A DNA stretch of 45,214 bases from Paracholeplasma vituli (GTDB taxonomy: Bacteria; Bacillota_I; Bacilli_A; Acholeplasmatales; UBA5453): positions 1-45,214 of the forward strand of contig NZ_JAOEGN010000015.1 of assembly GCF_025446935.1 (NCBI RefSeq), in the 5' to 3' direction. Within the stretch, counting starts at the first letter, position 1; each line of letters starts with the position of its first letter. Both the position numbers and the translations under genes were made by a program. This document shows, in pieces, positions 18,644 through 27,999 of this stretch. The notes beneath the pieces were generated by a model. The model had not been told where the DNA came from, ran no database searches, and saw only the letters and a list, made by a program, of their open reading frames with translations.

Positions 18644-19000
18644 ATGACAATTTTCATCTCTGTTTTAGGTATTTTAACCGCCGTTTTCTTTGTTTTAGCA
18701 GCAACCAATGGTTTAAAGCCTTATCTTAAGCAACCCTTCATGAAAAAGATTTACCAGAACCATCGTATCTTTGGGATGATTGCAGCATTTCTCGCGATGA
18801 TTCACATGGTGGTCGCGATATCAAGTGGTGAACTCAGAGTCACTGGGGCACTCGCCTTACTCAGTCTATTCTCGACTAGTATGCTCGGCATGTTATTCAG
18901 TGAAAAGAAATCTAAAGCTCTGTATGTCGCACACCGAATTATTGGGCCTGTAACTTTCATTTTGATATTCATTCATATCATTTTTAATAGTTCAATATAA
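18644..19000 (+). CDS. Four-helix membrane protein with two His pairs, cytochrome b-like
   Basis: A 118-residue protein with four hydrophobic segments (about 3-21, 42-60, 66-84 and 99-115). Histidines 40 and 54, and 97 and 111, sit 14 residues apart in or next to helices 2 and 4. Paired His with this spacing on two helices is the pattern that binds two b-type hemes in ferric-reductase and cytochrome b561-like proteins. The function is not known and heme binding is an inference. AGGAGG precedes the ATG at 18644. It lies 30 bases downstream of the hydrolase pseudogene, so it could share that transcript. Confidence 0.75.
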   Translation: MTIFISVLGILTAVFFVLAATNGLKPYLKQPFMKKIYQNHRIFGMIAAFLAMIHMVVAISSGELRVTGALALLSLFSTSMLGMLFSEKKSKALYVAHRIIGPVTFILIFIHIIFNSSI

Positions 19001-19002
19001 GG

Positions 19003-19031
19003 AAAAAGCGTGAGAAATTCTCACACTTTTT
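19003..19031. terminator. Bidirectional terminator
   Basis: GTGAG (19010-19014) pairs with CTCAC (19020-19024) and, after one mismatch, AAAAAG pairs with CTTTTT (19026-19031). It ends the four-helix membrane protein gene on the plus strand and the riboswitch-controlled gene on the minus strand, whose stop lies within it. Confidence 0.85.
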
Positions 19032-19308
19032 TTTGTAAAAACTCGTCTAGGCTATACAGTTTAGCACCATGATACACTTGTTCTGCGACCACATGGACGC
19101 CCACATAACCAATTTGTTTATCCTTTTGATTCAATGGTAACGCAATGAATCCGGTTCGGGGTTTGAAGCTTGCAGACATCCCATACCCTTTTTCAATCAA
19201 TTGGATAGAGAACGATTCAAATCGACTTAAATCATCTAACCTCACAATATCCAAAAATACCCTGTTTCTGTTTTTTTCTGGTGTCTGATCACCGAATGGA
19301 AATACCAT
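19021..19308 (-). CDS. Unrecognised 95-residue protein under a SAM riboswitch
   Basis: I do not recognise a family. The protein starts MVFPFGDQTPEKNRNRVFLD, has no signal or membrane segment, is slightly basic, and looks like one small alpha/beta domain (strands around VFLDIVRL, GFIALPL and IGYVGVHVV). AGGAGG sits seven bases before the ATG at 19308, so an upstream in-frame ATG at 19332 is rejected. Its leader is a SAM-I riboswitch with its own promoter and terminator, so expression should rise when S-adenosylmethionine is low. That points to a role in methionine, SAM or sulfur metabolism, but only by association. It has no operon partner. Confidence 0.75.
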   Translation of the reverse strand: MVFPFGDQTPEKNRNRVFLDIVRLDDLSRFESFSIQLIEKGYGMSASFKPRTGFIALPLNQKDKQIGYVGVHVVAEQVYHGAKLYSLDEFLQKKV

Positions 19309-19331
19309 TTTACTGCCTCCTTTTTTGGCCA

Positions 19332-19365
19332 TAAAATGAAAGAAAACCCATCGATAGATGGGTTT
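19332..19365 (-). terminator. Expression-platform terminator of the SAM riboswitch
   Basis: On the minus strand AAACCCATC pairs with GATGGGTTT (19357-19365 with 19344-19352), followed by TTCTTTC. The ACCCATC arm is also complementary to the GATGGG at the 3' side of the aptamer, so the aptamer and terminator can compete through an antiterminator. Confidence 0.8.
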
Positions 19366-19371
19366 ATGCGC

Positions 19372-19465
19372 AGTTTATCCCATCTTTCAAGCGTTAGCAC
19401 CTTGCCTAAGTAGGTTGCTGAAGGGTCAATGAGCTTGTCTCTCGCCTTCTCTTTATGGTAACTTT
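19372..19465 (-). ncRNA. SAM-I (S-box) riboswitch
   Basis: On the minus strand the order AAAGAGAAGG, CGAGAGAC, GCTCATTGAC, CCTTCAGCAACC, AGGTGCTAA and GATGGG matches the S-box aptamer. GAGAAGG pairs with CCTTC, CGAG with GCTC next to the kink-turn AGAC, and GCAACC and AGGTGCTAA are the near-invariant core strands of the SAM pocket. In this class, SAM binding stabilises the aptamer, frees the terminator and turns expression off. The only downstream gene is the unrecognised protein at 19021-19308. Confidence 0.92.
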
Positions 19466-19494
19466 ATTATAGTTTATTCAGTTCTATTTAGCAA
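19466..19494 (-). promoter_or_regulatory. Promoter of the SAM riboswitch transcript
   Basis: TTGCTA (19489-19494), a 17-base spacer and TATAAT (19466-19471) on the minus strand. The -35 box begins four bases past the glpK stop codon, so the riboswitch gene has its own transcript and does not rely on read-through from glpK. Confidence 0.8.
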
Positions 19495-19497
19495 TGA

Positions 19498-21342
<1,845 letters not shown>

Positions 21343-21346
<4 letters not shown>

Positions 21347-22602
21347 ATCGATTCCTCCAAAATGATTTCGATTGGGTCTTGGCTAATCCATTCATTGGGT
21401 TTAATGAGGATTTGTTCCATTTCAGCTGGGGCGATGTATTTGGCTTTCTTTTGAACAATGACTTGCCCATTTTGAATGACTTTAAATACGCCTGAAGTCA
21501 TCTTTTTTGTGACTCTAAACGAACATTGTATCGGTTCATCGATGTGATCAAAATCAATCCAATGGGGTACCACATATCGAATGTTTTGTCCTGCTGTAAC
21601 GGATTTTAATGTCGCTGTGCGTTTCCGATTTTCGAGTAAGTATTGTTTAGCCGATAGACCAGCTTGATCGCCTTCTTTGGATACCCAGTCAACCAAATCA
21701 TGGACATGCAACGCATTCCCACAGACGAATAGTCCAGGCACATTGGTCATCAAGGATTGATCAACCATAGCACTTTTCGTCACTGGACTTTTCATCATTT
21801 GTAAGGTGTCAAATAACCCAACATCTGGAATCAATCCAATCGATAGTAATAAGGTGTCCACATCAAATACTTTTTCTGTTCCTGGGATGGGTTGAAATTG
21901 GGCATCAACTTGTTGAATGGTAATTTGTTCTAAGACGTTTTTCCCACGAATATCTGTGACGGTATGGGACAAATACAATGGTATATTGAAATCATCCAAG
22001 CATTGAACGATGTTGCGTGTCAATCCATTTGAATATGGCATCAACTCAGCAACCCCGAGGACTTCAGCCCCTTCTAGAGTCATTCTTCGAGCCATGATGA
22101 GGCCAATGTCTCCACTGCCCAAGATGAAGACTTTTTTACCCACTAAATAACCTGCCATATTCAAGTAACGTTGGGCACTGCCTGCTGGCAAGATGCCTTT
22201 CGGTCTTTCTCCTGGCAATTGAACTGCACCTCTGGTGCGTTCATAACAACCGGATGCGATGATGACCGCTCGACTCTGGATATGTTCATAGCCATGTTGT
22301 TCACTGCTCAATGTGATTAAAAACTCAGATTGTTTTTGAATGTCAATCACTGTTGTATTAAGACGGATTTCAATCGGATGTCCATCGAGCAATTCGATAG
22401 AACGATGGGCATACTCTGGACCTGTCAATTCAGTTTGATAACGGTGTAATCCAAACCCATTATGAATACACTGATTGAGGATCCCGCCAAGTTGTGGTTC
22501 TCGTTCAATAATGAGGATATCTAATTTGGGGTCGCTCGCAGCAAGCGCTGCAGCTAATCCGGCTGCGCCACCCCCGATGATGGTGAGGTCTTTTGTTATC
22601 AT
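21343..22602 (-). CDS. FAD/NAD(P) oxidoreductase partner of the GlpA-like dehydrogenase
   Basis: A 419-residue flavoprotein with an N-terminal FAD motif (LTIIGGGAAGLAAALAASD), a second dinucleotide-binding motif (VFILGSGDIGLIMARRM) near residue 155 and a VPGLFVCGNALHVHDLVDW segment before the end. It belongs to the pyridine-nucleotide-disulfide oxidoreductase superfamily but has no redox CxxxxC pair. Between the GlpA-like and DUF1667 genes it probably carries electrons from glycerol 3-phosphate oxidation to NAD(P) or another acceptor. Both ends overlap neighbours by ATGA. Precise acceptor unknown. Confidence 0.88.
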
Positions 22603-24035
22603 TTTGTTTTCGTCTCCTTTACCAAAATTGGGGTATGTTCTGCGTAGTAATTAACTTCATTCGGTTTTTCCCCGGTTTCTCTCGCAATAATCTTCAAAAC
22701 TTCTGATTCACAGTATCCGCCTTGACATAAGCCAGCACCGGCTCTGGAACGTTTTTTAATGCCTTTAATGGTATCATTACCTGTTGGACCATGAATCGCA
22801 TGGATGATATCTTGTTCCGTAACCTTTTCACATTTACAAATGAGTTTACCATGCTTTGGATATTTGGCGATTTCTTCGATTTTTTGGGCCTCTGATAGGG
22901 TATGAAATAGTGGCGTCTTTCGATAGATGGGATCATAATCTGGTTTAATTGGCAAATCGATTTTAATGACGTGTTCGACTAAGTATTGGGCAATGGCCGG
23001 GGCCGCTGTTAAACCTGGGGAATCAATGCCTGCCACATGATAAAAATGTGGGTATACTTTGGACTCTTGGATATAGAAGTCTTCAAACGATGAGGTTGCT
23101 CTCACACCTGCAAAGGTACGTATAATCAGATCAAATGGGATGTCATTAGATAATGATTGAAGGTGGGTTTTGACATAAGCTAAACCATCGCGTGTGGTGG
23201 ACTCATCTTCACGGTCAGTCACTGCATAACTGGTCGGTCCCAACAAAATGTTGCCATGGGTTTGAGGAACAATGAGTACACCTTTGCCTGCTTGGGTAGG
23301 TAACGGATAAATGACGTTTTTAAACAAGCCTACTGCTTTACGGTCGAGGACAAAATATTCCCCTTTTCGTGGGAGAATCTTGAATTCAGGTGTGGGTTCA
23401 ATCATGGCAGCGATGAGGTCACTCATGACCCCTGCTGCATTGATGACATGCTTCGCTTCAATCTTTGACCCATCTTTTAACTGAATGGTGAAATGCGATT
23501 CATTGGGTTCAATGGATACGACCTCAGCATTTTTTTGGAAGGTTGCGCCATTATGGATGGCATTCGCAACTGCATGAATCGCGACTTCCCATGGAAAGGT
23601 CACTTTCGTAGTGGGTAATGATAGTGCCTTAGTGATACCTTTGGACAATCTAGGTTCAAGGGTTTGTATGGTAGGTTGATCGATTATTTTAACATCAGTT
23701 ACCCCATTGGTGTGAGCACGTTCTAATAAAACTGCTAATTGGGCTTCTTCTGCTTCATTATGGGCGACAACGAGTGCGCCGGTTCTAAGTAGATCAATGT
23801 CCAGTTCTTGTTCCAAAGTGTCATATAGTTGATTGCCTAGTACACATAGTTTGGCTTTCAGTGATCCAGGTTTTGGATCATGTCCGGAATGGATGATGGC
23901 ACTATTCGCAATCGTTTGATGGCTAGCAATGTCATTTTCTTTGTCCAGTAAATGGACGGATACTGGGTATTTCGATAATGCTCGGGTAATCAATGATCCG
24001 ATGATGCCGGATCCAATCACAACATAGTCTTTCAT
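22599..24035 (-). CDS. glpA: GlpA-like FAD-dependent glycerol 3-phosphate dehydrogenase with a BFD-like Fe-S domain
   Basis: A 478-residue protein. Residues 1-380 form a DAO-type FAD domain (VIGSGIIGSLITRALSKYP at the start, then ATSSFEDFYIQ and VAGIDSPGLTAAPAIA). The C-terminal 80 residues carry KLICKCEKVTEQDI and GAGLCQGGYC, the CxC...CxxxxC pattern of a BFD-like [2Fe-2S] domain. It most likely oxidises sn-glycerol 3-phosphate to dihydroxyacetone phosphate. The order GlpA-like, FAD oxidoreductase, DUF1667, GlpK is found in other fermentative bacteria. AGGAGG precedes the ATG at 24035. It lies behind a GlpP-type attenuator. Assignment as G3P dehydrogenase rests mainly on context. Confidence 0.85.
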   Translation of the reverse strand: MKDYVVIGSGIIGSLITRALSKYPVSVHLLDKENDIASHQTIANSAIIHSGHDPKPGSLKAKLCVLGNQLYDTLEQELDIDLLRTGALVVAHNEAEEAQLAVLLERAHTNGVTDVKIIDQPTIQTLEPRLSKGITKALSLPTTKVTFPWEVAIHAVANAIHNGATFQKNAEVVSIEPNESHFTIQLKDGSKIEAKHVINAAGVMSDLIAAMIEPTPEFKILPRKGEYFVLDRKAVGLFKNVIYPLPTQAGKGVLIVPQTHGNILLGPTSYAVTDREDESTTRDGLAYVKTHLQSLSNDIPFDLIIRTFAGVRATSSFEDFYIQESKVYPHFYHVAGIDSPGLTAAPAIAQYLVEHVIKIDLPIKPDYDPIYRKTPLFHTLSEAQKIEEIAKYPKHGKLICKCEKVTEQDIIHAIHGPTGNDTIKGIKKRSRAGAGLCQGGYCESEVLKIIARETGEKPNEVNYYAEHTPILVKETKTK

Positions 24036-24047
24036 AAAAGGCCTCCT

Positions 24048-24095
24048 AAAAATGAAAAAGAGAAAAAATTGTATCTAAACAAGTCGTTTTTCTCT
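24048..24095 (-). promoter_or_regulatory. Leader attenuator between glpP and the glpA-like gene
   Basis: On the minus strand AGAGAAAAA (24087-24095) pairs perfectly with TTTTTCTCT (24059-24067) across a 19-base loop, followed by TTTTTC. This is an intrinsic terminator placed 25 bases before the glpA-like gene and after glpP. GlpP is known to bind an inverted repeat in glpD leaders and prevent termination when glycerol 3-phosphate is present, so this hairpin is the likely target. Confidence 0.75.
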
Positions 24096-24132
24096 AGGGT
24101 CTCTTTTGGGATTAGGTTTTATCGATTACTGC

Positions 24133-24675
24133 TTATGCCCAATAATCTGGGTTACTGGTAGTGACTGCGACAGCACCTGCCAACAAACAGGTAGCGATTT
24201 GATCTTTTGAACGGATTAAGCCACCCATCAAAATATCACAACGAATGTGTGTTTTGATTTCTGGAATCAAATCCGTACACAGTGCTGGTAATACCTCTAA
24301 GTAGTCTGGATTCGCTTTGCTTGCGACCTCAAGACTTTGTTGTAACGAGATGGAATCTTTTAGAAAGAACCTCAAGATGCCAATGACGTTACGTTTTTTA
24401 CAAACATCAATGACTTTCGGCTTCGAAGAAATAATCCCATCTACTTTAAGGGTTTGAATCAAATAGATGGCACCAAATTCATCCGATGAAAGGCCTTTGA
24501 TCAATTCTGAATGAATCAATACCTTTTTTTGTTTACTGCGCATTTCTGCAACCAAATCAGGTAATTGGGCTAATTGAAAATTCATCAATATACCGCAAGT
24601 CAAATCGGTCAATAAGAATTTTCTCAAATCAGCATGACTACTGATTGCTGGGATGATCCGTTGATTTTTCAACAT
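24133..24675 (-). CDS. glpP: Glycerol-3-phosphate-responsive antiterminator
   Basis: A 180-residue GlpP-family protein: IIPAISSHADLRKFL, HSELIKGLSSDEFGAIYLIQ, DGIISSKPKVIDVCKK, and a C-terminal DILMGGLIRSKDQI with VAVTTSNPDYW. The fold is a TIM-barrel that binds glycerol 3-phosphate and then binds leader RNA to permit read-through. It is the first gene of the glp operon and precedes the attenuator that it would control. The ATG at 24675 follows AAGGAG. Full length for the family, no odd features. Confidence 0.95.
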   Translation of the reverse strand: MLKNQRIIPAISSHADLRKFLLTDLTCGILMNFQLAQLPDLVAEMRSKQKKVLIHSELIKGLSSDEFGAIYLIQTLKVDGIISSKPKVIDVCKKRNVIGILRFFLKDSISLQQSLEVASKANPDYLEVLPALCTDLIPEIKTHIRCDILMGGLIRSKDQIATCLLAGAVAVTTSNPDYWA

Positions 24676-24690
24676 TTTTGGGACTCCTTA

Positions 24691-24752
24691 AAAAAATAAA
24701 TAGCAAAATCAAAAACACATAAAACTATGGTTTAATTCGACTTTGCTCTATT
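24691..24752 (-). promoter_or_regulatory. Terminator-like hairpin in the glpP leader
   Basis: AATAGAGCAAA (minus strand, 24752 downwards) can pair with TTTTGCTATT (24708-24699), with a two-base bulge and a loop of about 30 bases, followed by TATTTTTTT. It lies between the operon promoter and glpP, so glpP may regulate its own synthesis. The stem is bulged, which lowers confidence. Confidence 0.55.
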
Positions 24753-24778
24753 CTCTGCATACATTAAGTTCTATTTTC

Positions 24779-24807
24779 ATTATAATGGTTGATACCTGGG
24801 TTGTCAA
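24779..24807 (-). promoter_or_regulatory. Consensus sigma-A promoter of the glp operon
   Basis: On the minus strand TTGACA (24802-24807), a 17-base spacer and TATAAT (24779-24784): a perfect match to consensus. Transcription should start near 24772, giving a leader of about 95 bases before glpP. Confidence 0.92.
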
Positions 24808-24912
24808 GCGGGAGTCTCTATCGATATTCGTTCAACATCATAAACAAATATGCCCCTAAAAGGGGATTTCCTAATGACTCGCCATTTCATCCATATAATC
24901 ACATAAGGGTTA

Positions 24913-24942
24913 TTGACACGTCTATTCAAGCAATGTTATAAT
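24913..24942 (+). promoter_or_regulatory. Promoter of the hydrolase/membrane fusion gene
   Basis: TTGACA (24913-24918), an 18-base spacer and TATAAT (24937-24942), giving a start near 24949 and a leader of about 137 bases. With the glp promoter it makes a divergent pair in the 411-base gap between glpP and this gene, the only gap over 300 bases in the window. Apart from the promoters and leaders the gap holds a small CCCCT/AGGGG hairpin near 24852 of no clear use. Confidence 0.9.
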
Positions 24943-24958
24943 GACCTCGACAACGTAA

Positions 24959-24973
24959 TGTAAGCGCTTAGAG
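24959..24973 (+). promoter_or_regulatory. cre-like palindromic site just past the start of transcription
   Basis: TGTAAGCGCTTAGA (24960-24973) matches 13 of 14 positions of the CcpA cre consensus and holds a perfect 10-bp palindrome TAAGCGCTTA. It lies about 11 to 24 bases after the predicted transcription start, the usual place for CcpA roadblock repression. Confidence 0.55.
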
Positions 24974-24976
24974 AAC

Positions 24977-25030
24977 AAGAACGGGGGCCTGACTATCACT
25001 TATGTGATTTTATTGGTGTCGTTCTTTTTT
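24977..25030 (+). promoter_or_regulatory. Attenuator-like terminator in the leader of the fusion gene
   Basis: AAGAACG (24977-24983) pairs perfectly with CGTTCTT (25020-25026), followed by a T-run; inside is a second hairpin, ATCAC with GTGAT. It looks like an intrinsic terminator inside a 5' leader. GTAAG at 24960 can also pair with CTTAC near 25051, enclosing the whole structure, which would offer an alternative fold. No known riboswitch class matches by eye. Confidence 0.6.
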
Positions 25031-25086
25031 ATACTTTTATAGGGGCTTATCTTACAAAACTCAAAACTAAAAAGGGAGAAGAAAAG

Positions 25087-27141
25087 ATGTTAAGCAAACT
25101 GTCTAAACCAGCTAAATGGCTGGTGATACTGTTACTCATCGTAATCGTATCAAGTTTTTTCGCTTCAACGGTTCAAAACTCATTCTTTACTGTTAAAGTA
25201 GACAAAATCAGTTTTGAAACAGAACGTGGTGAACTGTCTGGGTATTTATACAAACCTAGAGGCGTGACTGCAAATAAACCTGCACCTGCCGTTATATTAA
25301 CCCATGGCTATCTCAATAATGCTGAAATGCAAATGATTGGGGCAATTGAGTTATCTAGAAGAGGTTTCGTTGTACTCGCATTTGATATGTATGACCATGG
25401 AGATTCTGAATGGGATACCCCAGCTGCGTTCAGCTTCTTTGCAAGATCAGTCTATGATGCAGTTCAATACATGTATGATCAAAACTACGTATTGAAAGCC
25501 GCTAACGGGGATGGAATGATCGGCGTTAGTGGACACTCCATGGGTGGTTTCTCATCGAGTTACGCAGTTGTATTTGATGAAATAGATTTCGCAACCAATG
25601 GTTACCGCAAGATTGCAGCAGCTTTACCAGTCGGTGCTGACTTTAGATATATTGGTGTGGCAGACCCAGATACCTATTTCGGACCTCGTTCCGCTGGCGT
25701 GATTGCAGCGCATTGGGACCAATTCTTCTTTGATAACGTGACTGCAGCTGCGAATGGTTCTGTCCGTTATAAGGACTTTGTCAAAGACCCTGTCGGTTTA
25801 AAATTCTTAGGTCGCGACGATGAAGGCAGTGCTCAAGCTTCTGTTTGGTATGATCGTGATGGCGGTCAACGCATTATTTATACACCAGATGAAACGCACC
25901 CTCAAAATCACTGGTCATTAGAAACAGGTAAAAATACAGCTGATTTCTTTGATCAAGCGTTCAAATTTCAACTCGATCGTCATGCTGACTTAAACAGTTT
26001 GTCATCCTATGGTATTGATACTAAGAGTGGCCAAGTATGGTGGTTGAAAGAGGTATTTACAACTATCTCATTGGTAGCCCTATTCTTAATGATTTGTCCA
26101 GCATTCTTATTGCTCACACAAGTGAAGATTTTTAATAAAGTCTTTGGTGAACCACAAAAAGTGGCTACAGTTGAGCTCAATTCAAATCTAAAAGCGTTAA
26201 AATTCATCGTCATTATCGTCACTACACTGCTTGGTGCGTTCTACATAACCATTTTTATGGATCGACAAGCAGCAGGACTTAATTTACTTGCGAAGACGAT
26301 GCACTATATCATGGGTGGTACATTCGTGGTTATTATTGGTGCGTGGCTCATGAGTATGAGTAAGCCAGAAACTGTCAAAGTAGCTCAAAAAGTGACACTA
26401 GGCGCTGGTTTAGTCTTATTTGTTGCGTTAGCATTCCGTTGGTTCTTGTTGAACCCAACCATCGTTACACGTTCAACTTATTGGAGTGCGCCTTCGATTA
26501 ATACAATCGCGTATTGGGCAGTAGCCGCTGCTGGATTAACCTTCCTAGCCGTATTTGGTACAACCCCTGTATTCAATGCAGGCTTAAATGTTGAAAATCC
26601 ATATGGTTTGAAAGCAACTTGGATCCAAGTAGGCGCTTCTCTATTAACTGCTGTGACCTTGACTGTTGGTATGTTCTTAGTCGTTGGACTCATGGAATGG
26701 ATTTTCTTAACAGACTTCAGACTCTATGCGTATGCGATTAAGATTTTCAATGCTCGCCAATTTACGGCTGCGCTTCGATACATGCCGTTATTCTTCATTT
26801 ATTACTTTGCATCCGCAATCGCGATATTTGTGAATACCAAAGGCATGAAAGCTTGGAAAGCTGACGTATTAGCCGCATTCTTATTGGTCGGACCAGTTCT
26901 ATTATTCTTAGTATATCAATACTTTGTACTTTATAATACCGGTGTGGCAGCATTCCCAAGTTTCTCATTATCTTCGATTCTATTGGTTGGTTTAGTGCCT
27001 ACCTTGGTCGTAGCTGGTATCGTGATCCGTCGATTCAGTGAAAAATCTGGCAATATTTGGACTTCAGTGTTTTTCACAACCCTATTCTTCACCTTGGTTG
27101 CCTTAGCGAATACGGCTGTATATTTCATTCAATTTAAATAA
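25087..27141 (+). CDS. Alpha/beta hydrolase fused to a polytopic membrane domain
   Basis: A 684-residue protein. A membrane anchor (residues 12-28) is followed by an extracytoplasmic alpha/beta hydrolase of about 280 residues, with PAVILTHGYLNNAEM, then GVSGHSMGGFSSSYA holding the nucleophile Ser (G-x-S-x-G), and a HPQNHWSLE segment with the likely catalytic His. The last 350 residues form about eight membrane helices. The hydrolase resembles dienelactone-hydrolase/acyl-peptidase types. The C-terminal membrane part is not a family I recognise. AGGGAG precedes the ATG. It is transcribed alone from a promoter with a cre-like site and an attenuator, so its expression appears tightly controlled. 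Confidence 0.85.
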   Translation: MLSKLSKPAKWLVILLLIVIVSSFFASTVQNSFFTVKVDKISFETERGELSGYLYKPRGVTANKPAPAVILTHGYLNNAEMQMIGAIELSRRGFVVLAFDMYDHGDSEWDTPAAFSFFARSVYDAVQYMYDQNYVLKAANGDGMIGVSGHSMGGFSSSYAVVFDEIDFATNGYRKIAAALPVGADFRYIGVADPDTYFGPRSAGVIAAHWDQFFFDNVTAAANGSVRYKDFVKDPVGLKFLGRDDEGSAQASVWYDRDGGQRIIYTPDETHPQNHWSLETGKNTADFFDQAFKFQLDRHADLNSLSSYGIDTKSGQVWWLKEVFTTISLVALFLMICPAFLLLTQVKIFNKVFGEPQKVATVELNSNLKALKFIVIIVTTLLGAFYITIFMDRQAAGLNLLAKTMHYIMGGTFVVIIGAWLMSMSKPETVKVAQKVTLGAGLVLFVALAFRWFLLNPTIVTRSTYWSAPSINTIAYWAVAAAGLTFLAVFGTTPVFNAGLNVENPYGLKATWIQVGASLLTAVTLTVGMFLVVGLMEWIFLTDFRLYAYAIKIFNARQFTAALRYMPLFFIYYFASAIAIFVNTKGMKAWKADVLAAFLLVGPVLLFLVYQYFVLYNTGVAAFPSFSLSSILLVGLVPTLVVAGIVIRRFSEKSGNIWTSVFFTTLFFTLVALANTAVYFIQFK

Positions 27142-27148
27142 GGCTCAA

Positions 27149-27174
27149 AAAAATCCACTATTCGGTGGATTTTT
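27149..27174. terminator. Bidirectional terminator
   Basis: AATCCAC pairs with GTGGATT (27152-27158 with 27165-27171) and A/T runs on both sides serve both strands. The fusion gene (plus) and the 124-residue membrane protein gene (minus) converge here. Confidence 0.88.
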
Positions 27175-27532
27175 CTTTGATTAGAATGCTGAGGACATAA
27201 TTGAGTGTGATGATGCCTAAAAAGCTTGTGAAAAAGTATGCATAAAGTGTTGCTTCTTGCCAAGTCATGATGAGCATTATGAGTAGGATAAGAAAAGGGA
27301 CGCCGTACAGTAGGGATAATGCGATGGCTGTGGAGGTTTCTTTATAAGGACTTTTGACACATTTGAAATTGACCAATCCAACGCCTAAAAAATAGATTAA
27401 TAGTACGATCAAGGCACTACCTGACATGCCTGATTGATATTTACCCCATAAATAGAATAAATTGGCATATTGTGTCATCCATAAAATGATGGCTAAAATA
27501 AATCCAATAACAAAAAAATGTTTTCTATGCAT
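27158..27532 (-). CDS. Small four-helix membrane protein, unrecognised
   Basis: A 124-residue protein with four hydrophobic segments (about 6-21, 38-53, 68-88 and 95-115) and no soluble domain. I do not recognise the family. The ATG at 27532 follows AGGAG by six bases. It is a single gene, convergent with the fusion protein. Confidence 0.75.
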   Translation of the reverse strand: MHRKHFFVIGFILAIILWMTQYANLFYLWGKYQSGMSGSALIVLLIYFLGVGLVNFKCVKSPYKETSTAIALSLLYGVPFLILLIMLIMTWQEATLYAYFFTSFLGIITLNYVLSILIKEKSTE

Positions 27533-27581
27533 ACGTTACTCCTTATAGATTGATTAATTATCACTATATCATACCTAAAGC

Positions 27582-27622
27582 TAAAAATAAACCCTTGGTG
27601 AGGATTACTACCAAGGGTTTAT
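27582..27622 (-). terminator. Terminator of the 75-residue protein gene
   Basis: A perfect 13-bp stem (27587-27599 with 27610-27622) is followed on the minus strand by TTTTTAG. It is 7 bases past the gene's stop codon. Confidence 0.92.
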
Positions 27623-27628
27623 GTTCGT

Positions 27629-27856
27629 TTATTCGATTTCTTGTGGGACTAATAATGCTAAGATGATTGACCCATCTGGGTCGACAACCCATAAGTCTGA
27701 GGTTGCGATATTGTTGAGGTTTGTGGTCCACCAAGCGGCGTCTGTTGGATTCGCTACATTCACAAATGCAACCGCATTACAATGTGGTGTATCATTCGTG
27801 ACATTTACAAGATGCTGGTTTGATCCATGACCACAATCGTCTATTTTATTATTCAT
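27629..27856 (-). CDS. Unrecognised 75-residue protein, possibly from a leaderless mRNA
   Basis: The protein begins MNNKIDDCGHGSNQHLVNV, has two Cys (8 and 26), two adjacent Trp, and ends in a hydrophobic beta-like segment DGSIILALLVPQEIE. It has no signal peptide or membrane helix, and I recognise no family. No ribosome site is present; a TATAAT box lies six bases before the ATG, so transcription would begin at or near the start codon. A perfect cre site is upstream and a perfect terminator downstream, which together argue for a real expressed gene. Confidence 0.65.
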   Translation of the reverse strand: MNNKIDDCGHGSNQHLVNVTNDTPHCNAVAFVNVANPTDAAWWTTNLNNIATSDLWVVDPDGSIILALLVPQEIE

Positions 27857-27862
27857 TGTTTA

Positions 27863-27911
27863 TTATATTTTTATTGTTTCACACTATTTTTGTTTATGTC
27901 ATCGCTTACAT
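27863..27911 (-). promoter_or_regulatory. -10 box and perfect cre site before the 75-residue protein gene
   Basis: TATAAT (27863-27868) has no good -35 partner. On the minus strand TGTAAGCGATGACA (27898-27911) fits all 14 positions of the CcpA cre consensus. Its centre is near -48 relative to the predicted start, a position typical of activation by CcpA and not of roadblock repression. Confidence 0.6.
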
Positions 27912-27944
27912 ATGCACGTACGCTATGTGTTTAAAATATCCATA

Positions 27945-27979
27945 ATAAAAGCCCCTCAAATGGCGACATTTAAGGGGCA
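27945..27979 (-). terminator. Terminator of the ABC-2 exporter operon
   Basis: GCCCCTTAAATG pairs with CATTTGAGGGGC on the minus strand (27952-27979, G-U pair inside), followed by TTTTATT. Confidence 0.9.
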
Positions 27980-27999
27980 TGTTATAAATTCAATTCAGT

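Noticed and set aside
24845-24870. CCCCTaaaAGGGG hairpin as a terminator
   Set aside because: The stem is five bases with a three-base loop and no T-run on either strand, and no gene ends nearby.
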